Positions 17,302-26,160 of a stretch of 36,315 nucleotides of DNA are shown in pieces. The notes beneath the pieces are model-generated. The model was not told the DNA's origin. It saw nothing but the letters and a program-made list of their open reading frames with translations, and ran no database searches. The stretch spans positions 1 through 36,315 of the forward strand of contig NZ_LAYO01000077.1 in assembly GCF_000980875.1 (NCBI RefSeq), given 5' to 3'. Each line of letters begins with the position of its first letter. Positions within the stretch are counted from its first letter, which is position 1. Origin of the DNA: Leucobacter sp. Ag1. Lineage in GTDB: Bacteria; Actinomycetota; Actinomycetes; Actinomycetales; Microbacteriaceae. A program made the position numbers and the translations under genes.

Positions 17302-19499
17302 CGCGGGCCCTCCGTTCGGCTCAGCTTCGAGGGCCACCATATCGGGCGCCCGATGTCGAACATCAGCGCGGGAACCAGGAAGGCTCGGACCAGGAAGGTG
17401 TCGAGCAGCACGCCGAAGGCGACGATGAAGGCGATCTGCACGAGGAACAGGATCGGGATCACCGAGAGCGCGGCGAACGTCGCCGCGAGCACAAGGCCGG
17501 CCGAGGTGATGACGCCGCCCGTCGCGGACAGCCCGCGGATCACCCCCTCGCGGGTGCCGTGCAGGCGCGACTCCTCGCGCACGCGAGTCGCCAGGAAGAT
17601 GTTGTAGTCGATGCCGAGCGCGACCAGGAACACGAAGCCGTAGAGGGGCACCGCAGGGTCCGCGCCGGGGAACCGGAAGACCCCGTCGAACACGAGCGCC
17701 GAGACGCCGAGCGCCGTGCCGAACGAGAGCACCGTGGTGAGGACGAGCAGCACCGGGGCCACGATCGAGCGGAGCAGCAGCATCAGGATCACGAGGATCA
17801 CCGCGAGCACGACCGGGATGATGAGCGTGCGGTCGTGCACCGACGCGTCGTTCGTGTCGATCGCGGTCGCGGTGACGCCGCCGACGAGCGCCTGGGTGCC
17901 GTCGGACGCGAATGTCGAGCGCAGCTCGCGCACGGTGCGCTCGGCGGTATCCGAGTCGGCGGCGCTCGTCAGCGTCCCCTGCAGCAGTACGCGACCGTCG
18001 ACCTCGGTGGGCGCGGGGGCGGCGCTGCCGGGCGGGCCCTGCGTCACGATCCCGTCGGCGGTGACCGTCGCCGATCCCGAGGGGGAGTCCCGGGTCGTGA
18101 CCGTCACGCCGTCGATGCCCGGGCTCGCGAGCATCGCATCGGCGGCGGTCCGCAGCTCTCCGGCCGGTACGACGACCGAGACGGGGCTGCCCGATCCGCC
18201 CGGGAAGTGCTCGCCGAGCACGCGCTGCCCGTCGCGCGCGCTCGAACTGGTGAGCACCAGGTCGGACTGCGAGACCCCCTGGGCCTGCAGCTGGGTCACG
18301 CCCGCCGCGCCCACGAGCAGCAGCAGGGCGGTCGTGATCCAGATCGTGCGCGGGCGGCGTCGGATGAGCCCGCCGAGCTTCGCCCAGACCCCGCGCGAGG
18401 GCACACCGTCCTCGGCGGCGACGACCTCGGGCTCGAAGCGCGGCCGCTTCGGCCAGAAGGCCGCGCGGCCGAAGGCGAAGAGGATCGCGGGCAGGAGGGT
18501 GAGTGCGGAGAGCATCGCGAACACGATGCCGATGGAGGCGACGGGGCCGAGCGCGCTGTTCGACTTCAGGTCGCTGAGCAGCAGGCAGAGGAGCCCCGCG
18601 ATGACCGTGCCGCCCGAGGCGACGATCGGCTCCCACGACCCGCGGAGCGCGCGGAAGGTCGCGGTCCACGTGTCCTGCTCGACGCGCAGCGCCTCGCGGT
18701 AGCGGGAGACGTAGAGCAATGAGTAGTCGGTCGCCGCGCCGATCACGAGGATGAAGAGGATGCCCTGGGTCTGCCCGCTGAGCAGCAGGGCGCCGCTCTT
18801 GGCGAGCCACCAGACGCACAGCAGCGCGACCGTGAGCGCGAACAGGCTGGTGGAGAGGACCGCGACGGGCAGCAGGAGCGAGCGGTAGACGACGATCAGG
18901 ATCACGAATACCGCGAGCAGCGCGACGAGCAGCAGGATCCCGTCGATGCCGGAGAAGGCCTCGACGAGGTCGGCGGTGAAGCCCGCCGGGCCGGTGACGT
19001 GCGAGACCACCCCGTCCGGCGCCTCCTGCGCGAGCCGTTCGGCGACGGCGTCGACGGTGGTGCTCACCTTGATCGAGGTGTCGATCGGGACGAAGGCTTC
19101 GGCCGCCCTGCCGTCCTCCGAGGGGATCAACGGGGAGACGCCGCTCTCCACGCCGGGAAGGCCGCTCAGGCCTTCGACCGCGGTCCGCAGCTGCTGCAGC
19201 TGCGACTCGCTCAGCTTCGCGTCCGACGAGAACACCACGACCGCGGGGATCGCCTGCGAGTCGGTGAAGTCGCCGAGCAGGCCCTGCACCTTCGTCGCGT
19301 CGGCCGACGATGGGAGGTATGCGGTCTGGTCGTTCGAGGAGACCTCTCCGACCTTGCCGAAGTAGGGCCCGCCGACGCCGGCCCCGGCGAACCAGACGAT
19401 GATGAGCAGCGCGGGGAGCAGGACGCGGAGCCAGGTGGGCACGCGTCGCGTCGATCGGGGTGGGGTAGCGGGCGTCTGCGGCACTCGGATCATCTCCAC
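17298..19499 (-). CDS. MMPL/RND-type exporter
   Basis: Protein of up to 733 residues with the repeated MMPL architecture: a helix at about residues 27-43, an extracellular loop beginning GKVGEVSSNDQTAYLP, a six-helix block, a second loop and a second six-helix block ending FLVRAFLVPALMFDIGRP. It is a proton-driven exporter of lipids or hydrophobic compounds. The start is uncertain: GTG 19499, ATG 19493, or GTG 19484, which lies nine bases after GGAG (19497-19494). It is divergent from a MarR gene and followed by the coupled epimerase gene, a layout typical of drug- or lipid-responsive efflux loci. Confidence 0.92.
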   Translation of the reverse strand: MEMIRVPQTPATPPRSTRRVPTWLRVLLPALLIIVWFAGAGVGGPYFGKVGEVSSNDQTAYLPSSADATKVQGLLGDFTDSQAIPAVVVFSSDAKLSESQLQQLRTAVEGLSGLPGVESGVSPLIPSEDGRAAEAFVPIDTSIKVSTTVDAVAERLAQEAPDGVVSHVTGPAGFTADLVEAFSGIDGILLLVALLAVFVILIVVYRSLLLPVAVLSTSLFALTVALLCVWWLAKSGALLLSGQTQGILFILVIGAATDYSLLYVSRYREALRVEQDTWTATFRALRGSWEPIVASGGTVIAGLLCLLLSDLKSNSALGPVASIGIVFAMLSALTLLPAILFAFGRAAFWPKRPRFEPEVVAAEDGVPSRGVWAKLGGLIRRRPRTIWITTALLLLVGAAGVTQLQAQGVSQSDLVLTSSSARDGQRVLGEHFPGGSGSPVSVVVPAGELRTAADAMLASPGIDGVTVTTRDSPSGSATVTADGIVTQGPPGSAAPAPTEVDGRVLLQGTLTSAADSDTAERTVRELRSTFASDGTQALVGGVTATAIDTNDASVHDRTLIIPVVLAVILVILMLLLRSIVAPVLLVLTTVLSFGTALGVSALVFDGVFRFPGADPAVPLYGFVFLVALGIDYNIFLATRVREESRLHGTREGVIRGLSATGGVITSAGLVLAATFAALSVIPILFLVQIAFIVAFGVLLDTFLVRAFLVPALMFDIGRPIWWPSKLSRTEGPR

Positions 19500-19581
19500 T
19501 GAACAAATATCTCGCGGTTTATAGTTTCCCTGGGTGTAATTTAATCTGAAGATCGCAGCAGCGCAACACTAGGATGACGCC
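19500..19581. promoter_or_regulatory. AT-rich divergent promoter region between MMPL and MarR genes
   Basis: The first 50 bases of this spacer are strikingly AT-rich against their surroundings. On the minus strand TATAAA (19523-19518) is a near-consensus -10 box 18-24 bases before the MMPL start. On the plus strand the TAATTTAAT run (19537-19545) could serve the MarR gene. This is where the MarR protein would be expected to bind; no perfect palindrome was found. Confidence 0.5.
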
Positions 19582-20178
19582 ATGCCCGAAGCACCCGGCG
19601 GGGGAGTCCCCGACCCGATCGCCGCGAACCTCTACGAGGTCGACTCGAGCGATCCGCGCAGCGAGCTCGTGGATCGCTCCGGGCTGTCGCCCGAGGCCGT
19701 GGCGCAGATCGGGCGGCTCATGGGCTCGCTCTCCGCGCTGCGCGACGTCGAGCAGCGGGTCTCTGATGCGTCGCAGAAGTACATGCGGCTGAGCGCGCAG
19801 GACATGCGGGCGCTCCACTATCTGATCGTCGCCAAGAATCGTGCCGAGCTGGCGACCCCCGGCATGCTGGCGGCCCATCTCGGCATCTCGGCGGCCTCGA
19901 CCACCAAACTGCTGAACCGACTGGAGCGTGGCGGGCACGTCGTGCGCAACGTGCACCCGGCCGATCGGCGCGCGTTCGCGATCGAGGTGACGCGCGAGAC
20001 GGAGGTCTCGGCCATGCAGACGGTCGGGCGTCAGCAGGCGAAGCGCTTCCACGCGGCCGCCCGGCTCACGGGCGAGGAACGCGAGACCGTGATCCGATTC
20101 CTCGACGACATGGCGGCGGAGCTCTCGCTCGACGGAGCGGACTGGGCGGGCGGCGAGGCGGAGCACCGGTCGGAATAG
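19582..20178 (+). CDS. MarR-family transcriptional regulator
   Basis: Protein of 198 residues. The winged helix-turn-helix spans about residues 74-140: LSAQDMRALHYLIVAKN, then the recognition part PGMLAAHLGISAASTTKLLNRLERGGHVVRNVHPADRRAF with the DxRxx wing. MarR proteins usually repress a neighbouring efflux gene until a ligand binds; the divergent MMPL exporter is the obvious target. The N-terminal 45 residues are longer than usual. ATG 19582 has AGGA seven bases upstream. The DUF899 gene converges on it, 33 bases away. Confidence 0.92.
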   Translation: MPEAPGGGVPDPIAANLYEVDSSDPRSELVDRSGLSPEAVAQIGRLMGSLSALRDVEQRVSDASQKYMRLSAQDMRALHYLIVAKNRAELATPGMLAAHLGISAASTTKLLNRLERGGHVVRNVHPADRRAFAIEVTRETEVSAMQTVGRQQAKRFHAAARLTGEERETVIRFLDDMAAELSLDGADWAGGEAEHRSE

Positions 20179-20184
20179 CGTCGA

Positions 20185-20198
20185 CCGGCTCAGGCCGG
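20185..20198. terminator. small hairpin between convergent MarR and DUF899 genes
   Basis: CCGGC (20185-20189) and GCCGG (20194-20198) form a 5-bp stem with a 4-base loop in the 33-base space between the two convergent stops. It is short and has no T run, so it is only a possible terminator. Confidence 0.3.
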
Positions 20199-20211
20199 CG
20201 CAACCGTCGGA

Positions 20212-20922
20212 TCAGGTGTCTGCGGCCATCCCCGGCCCGTAGAGCCGTGCGACGTCCTGCGAGCCCAGCCAGCCGGCGTAGGTGGGCCCCTGCGGCCAGC
20301 CGGCGGGGGAGTCCTGCCACTCCTCCTGCCGTCCGCGCGGCAGGACATCGATGAGCGGGAAGGTGTGGGCGATCTGCTCGACGCCTCGGCTCGTGGTCGA
20401 CCAGGTGCGGTAGACGGCGTCGCCGTCGCGGAGGAACACGTTGAGCGCGAAGCCGCCGCCCGCCGGGGCATCCACGTCGGCTCCGAAAGGACTGTCGGCG
20501 GTCGAGAACCACTCCATCCGGTTCCCGACACGATCCCGGTAGGCGAGCGCCTCCTCGATCGGACCCTGCGTGACGATCACGAATCGCGCGTCGTAGGGCT
20601 CCAGGAACTCCAGCCGCGTGAACTGCGAGGTGAAGGAGGTGCAACCGCCGCACTGCCACTCTGAATCCGGGAACCACATGTGGTGGTAAGTGATGAGCTG
20701 GGAACGGCCCGCGAAGAGATCGACGAGGCGCACGGGGCCGTCGGCACCCTGCAGCGTGTAGTCGGGCAGCTCCACCATCGGCAGGCGCCTCCGCTGCGCG
20801 GCGATGGCGTCGAGCTCGCGCGTCGCGGCCTTCTCGCGGATCCTCAGCGCATCGAGCTCCCGTTGCCAGGTCTCGGCATCGACGATCGGCGGCATTCCGG
20901 TGGACGGGGTTTCGGGCGACAT
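20212..20922 (-). CDS. DUF899 thioredoxin-fold protein
   Basis: Protein of 236 residues matching the DUF899 family: the N-terminal helix (WQRELDALRIREKAATRELD), then RRLPMV and YTLQGADGPVRLVDLFAGRSQLITYHHMWFPD, whose fold resembles peroxiredoxin/thioredoxin proteins. A CxxC pair, Cys91-GG-Cys94, sits where a thioredoxin active site would be. The family is cytosolic and its function has not been established; a redox role is inferred from the fold. The ATG has GGAAGGAG at an ideal distance. The gene stands alone. Confidence 0.88.
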   Translation of the reverse strand: MSPETPSTGMPPIVDAETWQRELDALRIREKAATRELDAIAAQRRRLPMVELPDYTLQGADGPVRLVDLFAGRSQLITYHHMWFPDSEWQCGGCTSFTSQFTRLEFLEPYDARFVIVTQGPIEEALAYRDRVGNRMEWFSTADSPFGADVDAPAGGGFALNVFLRDGDAVYRTWSTTSRGVEQIAHTFPLIDVLPRGRQEEWQDSPAGWPQGPTYAGWLGSQDVARLYGPGMAADT

Positions 20923-20997
20923 CGGCGTCTCCTTCCGTTCTCCGACCATTCTGCGCCGGTGCGCGGGAAGGTCAAGGGAGGTCCCGGATCGCCCGGC

Positions 20998-21009
20998 TAG
21001 CATGAGGGG
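20998..21009 (+). promoter_or_regulatory. -10 box for a leaderless DUF523 transcript
   Basis: TAGCAT (20998-21003) ends six bases before ATG 21010. The GAGGGG run between them touches the start codon and is too close to act as a ribosome binding site, so leaderless translation is likely. Confidence 0.45.
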
Positions 21010-21474
21010 ATGAGCGATGCGCCGATCCTCGTGAGTTCCTGCCTGGCGGGCATTCCCTGCCGCTACGACGCCCGTGCGCGCCCCGACGACGCGGTGATCG
21101 AGGCGGTCCGCGAGGGTCGTGCGATCCCCGCGTGCGCCGAGCAGCTGGGGGATCTGCCCACGCCCCGACCCGCCGCCGAGATCGTCGGCGGCGACGGGGA
21201 GGACGTGCTGCGCGGTACGGCCCGCGTGATGAGCATCGACGGCGAGGACCTGACGGCACCGTTCGTCGCGGGCGCCGAGGCGGTCGCGGAGATCGTCGAG
21301 CGCCACGGCATCGATCGGGCGCTGCTGCAGGGGCGCAGCCCGTCGTGCGGCTGCGGGACCATCTACGACGGCACCCACTCGGGAGCGCTCGTGGACGGCG
21401 ACGGCGTACTCACCGCGGTGCTCAAGCGCCGGGGGCTCTCGATCGAGCCGGTTCGCGGGCGCCGCCAGGAATAG
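21010..21474 (+). CDS. DUF523 family protein
   Basis: Protein of 154 residues, the usual length of DUF523 proteins. Conserved features seen are ILVSSCLAGIPCRYD with two Cys, CAEQLGDLPTPRPAAEI (normally CPExxGGLPTPRPPAEI) and GRSPSCGCGTIYDGTHSG with three clustered Cys. The Cys pattern suggests a metal or Fe-S site, but the family's function is not established. It is cytosolic by sequence. It ends 16 bases before the oppositely oriented tRNA-Leu gene. Confidence 0.88.
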   Translation: MSDAPILVSSCLAGIPCRYDARARPDDAVIEAVREGRAIPACAEQLGDLPTPRPAAEIVGGDGEDVLRGTARVMSIDGEDLTAPFVAGAEAVAEIVERHGIDRALLQGRSPSCGCGTIYDGTHSGALVDGDGVLTAVLKRRGLSIEPVRGRRQE

Positions 21475-21490
21475 GCCGCCCGATCGGCGG

Positions 21491-21572
<82 letters not shown>

Positions 21573-21599
21573 GCGTGCCGCGCGGGACGGCACCGCCCC

Positions 21600-21605
21600 A
21601 GCCTA
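21600..21605 (-). promoter_or_regulatory. -10 box for tRNA-Leu
   Basis: TAGGCT on the minus strand (21605-21600) lies 27 bases upstream of the tRNA 5' end and has the same sequence as the murI and leuB boxes in this window. No clear -35 box. Confidence 0.45.
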
Positions 21606-21661
21606 GCGCGGCCCGAGAGGCTCGGGGCGCCCGCGCGGCGCGAGCGGGGGTCCGCCGGGAG

Positions 21662-21667
21662 TAGGCT
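21662..21667 (+). promoter_or_regulatory. -10 box for leuB
   Basis: TAGGCT (21662-21667) would start transcription near 21674, giving a leader of about 54 bases before leuB. The leader has a normal ribosome binding site near its end, unlike the leaderless genes nearby. No -35 box is clear. Confidence 0.45.
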
Positions 21668-21727
21668 GGATGCCACTTGCAGCCGCGCATTTCGGCGCGC
21701 GCCGACGAGGGAGACGAAGGAGCCCGA

Positions 21728-22798
21728 GTGACCCGCACCATCAAGCTGGCAGTGATTCCCGGCGACGGCATCGGCCCGGAGGTGATCGAGCAGGCGAACC
21801 GCGTGCTCGACGCCGCGCTCGACGGCGGCGACGTCGTGCTCGAGCGCACCGAGTTCAAGCTGGGCGCCGAGCGCTTCCTCGAGACGGGCGATACGCTCCC
21901 CGAGGCCGAGCAGGCGGACATCGCCGAGCACGAGGCGATCCTGTTCGGTGCCGTGGGCGGCGTCCCCGGCGACCCGCGTCTGAAGACCGCGAACATCGAG
22001 CGCGGGCTGCTGCTGAAGCTGCGCTTCGATTTCGATCACTACGCCAACGTGCGCCCCTGCGCGCTCGTGCCGGGCGTGGTCTCGACGCTCGCGAACCCGG
22101 GCGAGGTCGACTTCGTCGTGGTGCGCGAGGGCACCGAGGGCCCCTACGCGGGCAACGGCGGACGCCTGCGTCCCGGCACGCCCGCCGAGGTCGCGACCGA
22201 GGTCTCCGTCAACACCGCCTACGGTATCGAGCGCGTCGTCCGCTACGCGTTCCAGGTGGCCGAGAGCCGCCCGCGCAAGACCCTCACCTGGGTGCACAAG
22301 ACCAACGTGCTCGTGCACGCCGGCGCGACCTGGCAGCGCATCGTCGAGGCCGTCGCCGCCGAGCACCCGGGAATCGCGGTCGACTACATGCACGTCGACG
22401 CCGCGACGATCCACATGGTGCAGAACCCGTCGCGCTTCGACGTGATCGTGACTGATAACCTGTTCGGTGACATCCTCACGGACCTGGCCGGCGCCATCGG
22501 CGGCGGCATCGGGCTCGCAGCCAGCGGCAACATCAATCCCGACGGCACGTTCCCGAGCATGTTCGAGCCCGTTCACGGATCTGCTCCCGACATCGCGGGG
22601 AAGCAGCTGGCGGACCCGACCGCGGCGATCCTCTCCGCAGCCCTCATGCTCGACCACCTCGGTCTCGCCGCAGACGGCGATCGCATCCGCGCGGCGGTGC
22701 GATCCGATCTGGCAGGCGCCACCGATCGCGGCGACGCACCGCGCTCGACCACCGCCGTCGGCGACGCGGTGATCGCGCAGCTCCCGGCCCGCGCCTAG
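21728..22798 (+). CDS. leuB: 3-isopropylmalate dehydrogenase
   Basis: Protein of 356 residues catalysing the NAD-dependent oxidative decarboxylation of 3-isopropylmalate in leucine synthesis. Seen: [15 protein letters not shown] at the N terminus, [28 protein letters not shown], the substrate/metal block [15 protein letters not shown] and the cofactor loop [17 protein letters not shown] 21728 follows GAAGGAG at a good distance. It heads leuB-ilvE-FAH hydrolase, joining leucine synthesis to the shared branched-chain transaminase. tRNA-Leu is transcribed away from it on the other strand. Confidence 0.96.
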   Translation: MTRTIKLAVIPGDGIGPEVIEQANRVLDAALDGGDVVLERTEFKLGAERFLETGDTLPEAEQADIAEHEAILFGAVGGVPGDPRLKTANIERGLLLKLRFDFDHYANVRPCALVPGVVSTLANPGEVDFVVVREGTEGPYAGNGGRLRPGTPAEVATEVSVNTAYGIERVVRYAFQVAESRPRKTLTWVHKTNVLVHAGATWQRIVEAVAAEHPGIAVDYMHVDAATIHMVQNPSRFDVIVTDNLFGDILTDLAGAIGGGIGLAASGNINPDGTFPSMFEPVHGSAPDIAGKQLADPTAAILSAALMLDHLGLAADGDRIRAAVRSDLAGATDRGDAPRSTTAVGDAVIAQLPARA

Positions 22799-22844
22799 CG
22801 CCGCCGGACACGACTCAGCACCCGTTCCAGGAGAAAGCACGCAC

Positions 22845-23957
22845 ATGACCGCTCTCGCATTCACCCGCACCGAAGCCGATCGACTGCCCACCGCCGAGCG
22901 CGAAGCGATCCTCGCCGACCCCGGCTTCGGCAACCACTTCACCGATCACATGGTCTCGATCTCGTGGAGCGTCGACGCGGGCTGGCACGATGCCGAGGTG
23001 CTGCCGTACGGGCCGCTGCAGGTGGATCCGGCCTCGTCGGTGCTGCACTACGGGCAGGAGATCTTCGAGGGGCTCAAGGCCTACCGTCGCCCCGACGGGT
23101 CGATCGTCACGTTCCGCGCCGACGCCAACGCGCGCCGCCTGAACACGAGCGCCGATCGCCTCGCCCTGCCCGAGCTCCCCGAGGAACTGTTCGTCGCGGC
23201 GGTGAACGAGCTGCTGCACGTCGACGCCGACTGGGTGCCCTCGGGCGAGGACCAGAGCCTCTACCTGCGGCCGTTCATGATCGCGGACGAGAGCTTCCTC
23301 GGCGTGCGCGCCGCGCAGAAGGCGCGCTTCCTCATCATCGCGAGCCCCGCGGGCGCCTACTTCACGGGCGGCGTGAAGCCCGTGTCGATCTGGCTGTCGA
23401 AGGATCTGGCCCGCGCCGGCCGTGGCGGTACGGGAGCGGCGAAGTGCGGCGGCAACTACGCCTCCTCGCTGCTGCCGACCCGTATCGCGGCCGCGAACGG
23501 CTGCGCGCAGGTGCTCTTCACCGACTCGGCGACGGAGGACACGATCGACGAGCTCGGCGGCATGAACCTGTTCATCGTGCGCGCCGACGGCACCCTGATC
23601 ACCCCGCGCACCAACGGCAACATCCTCGACGGCATCACGCGGTCGAGCCTGATCCGTCTCGCCGAGGCGCGCGGGCACCGGGTCGAGGAGCGCGACGTGA
23701 CCGTGCGCGAGTGGCGCGAGGGCGTCGCCGACGGCAGCATCACCGAGGCCTTCGCCTGCGGCACCGCAGCGGTGATCACCCCGATCCAGGCGCTCATCGG
23801 CGAGGAGGGCACCCTGCTCGACTTCGGCGCGGGCGCTCCGGGCGAGCTCACCATGTCGCTGCGCGAGGAGCTCACCGGGATCCAGTTCGGCACGGTCGCG
23901 GATCCCTTCGGCTGGGTGACCGAAGTGGTTCCCGCGAACGCCGGGGCGGCCGCCTGA
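22845..23957 (+). CDS. ilvE: branched-chain amino-acid aminotransferase
   Basis: Protein of 370 residues, a fold-type IV PLP enzyme making the final transamination to leucine, isoleucine and valine. The Schiff-base Lys200 lies in GAAKCGGNYASSLLP. FEGLKAYRRPDGSI, RLNTSADRLALP, LYLRPFMIAD and the PLP-phosphate segment TEAFACGTAAVITPI are clear. ATG 22845 has AGGAGA upstream. The gap to leuB is 46 bases, and its last base is the A of the next gene's ATG. Confidence 0.96.
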   Translation: MTALAFTRTEADRLPTAEREAILADPGFGNHFTDHMVSISWSVDAGWHDAEVLPYGPLQVDPASSVLHYGQEIFEGLKAYRRPDGSIVTFRADANARRLNTSADRLALPELPEELFVAAVNELLHVDADWVPSGEDQSLYLRPFMIADESFLGVRAAQKARFLIIASPAGAYFTGGVKPVSIWLSKDLARAGRGGTGAAKCGGNYASSLLPTRIAAANGCAQVLFTDSATEDTIDELGGMNLFIVRADGTLITPRTNGNILDGITRSSLIRLAEARGHRVEERDVTVREWREGVADGSITEAFACGTAAVITPIQALIGEEGTLLDFGAGAPGELTMSLREELTGIQFGTVADPFGWVTEVVPANAGAAA

Positions 23958-24751
23958 TGCGGGTCGCGCGCTTCCGCACCGACGACGCCATCACCTTCGG
24001 CGTCTTCGACGAGGCCGAGCACGGCGGCGGCGAGGAGCTGGTCGAGCTCGTCGCCGATCCCATGGTCGCCGGCTACGAGACCACGGGCCGCCGCTTCCGC
24101 CTCGACGAGGTGAAGCTGCTCGCCCCAGTGATCCCGCGCTCGAAGATCGTCTGCGTCGGCAAGAATTACCAGGATCACGTGGCCGAGATGGCCGGCGTCA
24201 CCGGCATCGGCGATTCGGCTCCCGAGGAGCCCCTGCTCTTCCTGAAGCCGAACACCTCGGTGATCGGGCCCGACGACGCGATCGTGCGCCCCGCGATCTC
24301 GGACCGCGTCGAGCACGAGGGGGAGATCGCCATCGTGATCGGCGCCATCGCGAAGGACGTCCCCGAGTCCGAGGCGCTCAAGTACGCCTACGGCTTCACC
24401 TGCGCGAACGACGTGACCGCGCGCGACCTGCAGATCAGCGACGGGCAGTGGGCGCGGGCCAAGGGCTTCGACACGTTCTGCCCGCTCGGTCCGGTCATCG
24501 AGACCGACCTCGACCTCGCCGACGTGCGGGTCGAGACCCGGGTCAACGGCGAGGTGCGGCAGAGCGCCTCGACCAAGGACCTGATCCACTCGATCCCGAA
24601 GATCATCGCGCACGCCTCGCAGGCGTTCACCCTGCTGCCGGGCGACGTGATCCTCACCGGGACGCCCGCGGGTGTCGGGCGGCTCGAGCCGGGCGACACC
24701 GTCGAGGTCGAGGTGCAGGGCATCGGGGTGCTGCGCAACACCGTGCGCTGA
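23957..24751 (+). CDS. fumarylacetoacetate hydrolase-family protein
   Basis: Protein of 264 residues, with an N-terminal cap region and a FAH catalytic domain from about residue 60: CVGKNYQDHVAEM, FLKPNTSVIGPDDAIVRP, the metal ligands in EHEGEIAIVIG and the Asp in CANDVTARDLQ, and the ending LTGTPAGVGRLEPGDTVEVEV. Family members include oxaloacetate decarboxylases, acylpyruvate hydrolases and homoprotocatechuate pathway enzymes. Position after ilvE is common in actinobacteria, where gltX often follows; here five genes separate them. A housekeeping clean-up role on a keto-acid is an inference. Confidence 0.9.
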   Translation: MRVARFRTDDAITFGVFDEAEHGGGEELVELVADPMVAGYETTGRRFRLDEVKLLAPVIPRSKIVCVGKNYQDHVAEMAGVTGIGDSAPEEPLLFLKPNTSVIGPDDAIVRPAISDRVEHEGEIAIVIGAIAKDVPESEALKYAYGFTCANDVTARDLQISDGQWARAKGFDTFCPLGPVIETDLDLADVRVETRVNGEVRQSASTKDLIHSIPKIIAHASQAFTLLPGDVILTGTPAGVGRLEPGDTVEVEVQGIGVLRNTVR

Positions 24752-24804
24752 TCCGTCGATCCGGGCTCGGTGGCGCGTCTGCGAACACCGGGCCCGGAGG
24801 ATGC

Positions 24805-24818
24805 GACAATAGACGGCG
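24805..24818 (+). promoter_or_regulatory. -10 box for a leaderless rlmN transcript
   Basis: GACAAT (24805-24810) ends eight bases before ATG 24819, so the transcript should start at or within a base or two of the start codon. No ribosome binding site is present. Confidence 0.45.
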
Positions 24819-26123
24819 ATGGATCCCAACAAGCTGAACCACGACGCCGACGCGCCCCGCCTGATCAAGACGCGGCCCCGTGCCGACGGCGATGCGGCGC
24901 GCCCGCAGACGCGCCCGCGCACCGAGGGCTGGAAGCAGCTGACCGGGCCCGACGGCCGCCCGACGCTGCAGTTCGCCTCGCCGCGCGTGAAGCAGCCCGA
25001 CACGCACCTGGCCGACATGACCCTCGCCGAGCGCGAGGCCAAGATCGCCGAGATGGGGCTGCCGAAGTTCCGGGCGAAGCAGGTCTCGAAGCACTACTTC
25101 GAGCACCGCACCACCGACCCCGAGCAGATGACCGACCTGCCGAAGGATCGCCGCGAGGAGATCGCGGCGGCGTTCTTCCCGCCGCTGCTCACCGAGGTGA
25201 AGCGCCTCGTCACCGACGACGGCGACACCATCAAGTTCCTCTGGCGCCTGTTCGACGGCGCGCTCGTCGAGTCGGTGCTCATGCGCTACCCTGGCCGCAT
25301 CACGCTCTGCGTGTCGAGCCAGTGCGGCTGCGGCATGAACTGCCCGTTCTGCGCCACGGGCCAGGCGGGCCTGACCCGCAACATGTCGACCGCCGAGATC
25401 CTCGACCAGATCGTGCAGGCGAACCGCGTGATCGCCGAGGGCGGCCTCGGCCGCAAGCGCGAGGCCGGCAACGGGGCGGAGCCCGAGCGGGTCAACAACA
25501 TCGTCTTCATGGGCATGGGCGAACCCCTGGCCAACTACAAGCGCGTCATGAACGCGGTGCGCCGCATGGTCGCGCCGTCGCCCGAGGGGCTCGGCATGAG
25601 CGCGCGCGGCATCACGGTCTCGACGGTGGGCCTCGCGCCCGCCATCAAGAAGCTCGCCGACGAGGACATCCCGGTGACCTTCGCGCTGTCGCTGCACGCG
25701 CCCGACGACCAGCTGCGCGACGAGCTGATCCCCGTCAACAGCCGGTGGAAGGTCGACGAGGTGCTCGACGCCGCGCGCGGCTACTACGAGAAGACCGGGC
25801 GACGCGTCTCGATCGAGTACGCGCTCATCAAGGACATGAACGACCACGCCTGGCGCGCCGAGCTGCTGGCGCAGAAGCTCAACGAGCGCGGCCGCGGCTG
25901 GGTGCACGTCAACCCGATCCCGCTGAACCCGACCCCGGGCTCGGTGTGGACCTCGTCCACCCGTGAGGTCACCCGCGAGTTCGTCGACCGGCTGAACGCG
26001 GCCGGGATCCCGACGACCCTGCGCGATACCCGGGGCAAGGAGATCGACGGGGCCTGCGGCCAGCTGGTGGCCACCGAGCAGGACAAGGCGGACGCCGCGG
26101 CGTTCGCCGACGCCGCGAGCTGA
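24819..26123 (+). CDS. rlmN: dual-specificity 23S rRNA/tRNA adenine-C2 methyltransferase RlmN
   Basis: Protein of 434 residues. This radical-SAM enzyme methylates C2 of A2503 in 23S rRNA and A37 in some tRNAs. The cluster motif is Cys171-x3-Cys175-x2-Cys178 in [14 protein letters not shown]; an additional Cys169 precedes it. [36 protein letters not shown] and the thiol Cys413 in IDGACGQL complete the set. The first 60 residues are a charged extension absent in shorter homologues, and there is a basic insertion around residues 208-224. It is preceded by a leaderless-type -10 box and followed by a perfect hairpin. Confidence 0.95.
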   Translation: MDPNKLNHDADAPRLIKTRPRADGDAARPQTRPRTEGWKQLTGPDGRPTLQFASPRVKQPDTHLADMTLAEREAKIAEMGLPKFRAKQVSKHYFEHRTTDPEQMTDLPKDRREEIAAAFFPPLLTEVKRLVTDDGDTIKFLWRLFDGALVESVLMRYPGRITLCVSSQCGCGMNCPFCATGQAGLTRNMSTAEILDQIVQANRVIAEGGLGRKREAGNGAEPERVNNIVFMGMGEPLANYKRVMNAVRRMVAPSPEGLGMSARGITVSTVGLAPAIKKLADEDIPVTFALSLHAPDDQLRDELIPVNSRWKVDEVLDAARGYYEKTGRRVSIEYALIKDMNDHAWRAELLAQKLNERGRGWVHVNPIPLNPTPGSVWTSSTREVTREFVDRLNAAGIPTTLRDTRGKEIDGACGQLVATEQDKADAAAFADAAS

Positions 26124-26139
26124 GGTCCACCCGGAGGCG

Positions 26140-26160
26140 CTGACCGCGTAGCGCGGTCAG
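26140..26160. terminator. bidirectional terminator after rlmN and the class-V aminotransferase gene
   Basis: CTGACCGCG (26140-26148) and CGCGGTCAG (26152-26160) form a perfect 9-bp stem with a TAG loop. It includes the stop codon (26157-26159) of the minus-strand aminotransferase gene and lies 16 bases after the rlmN stop, so it can end both transcripts. Confidence 0.75.

Noticed and set aside
21670..21727. Possible leader peptide before leuB starting at ATG 21670
   Set aside because: It would be near the predicted transcript start, but it has one Leu and no attenuator-like stems, so leucine attenuation is not supported.
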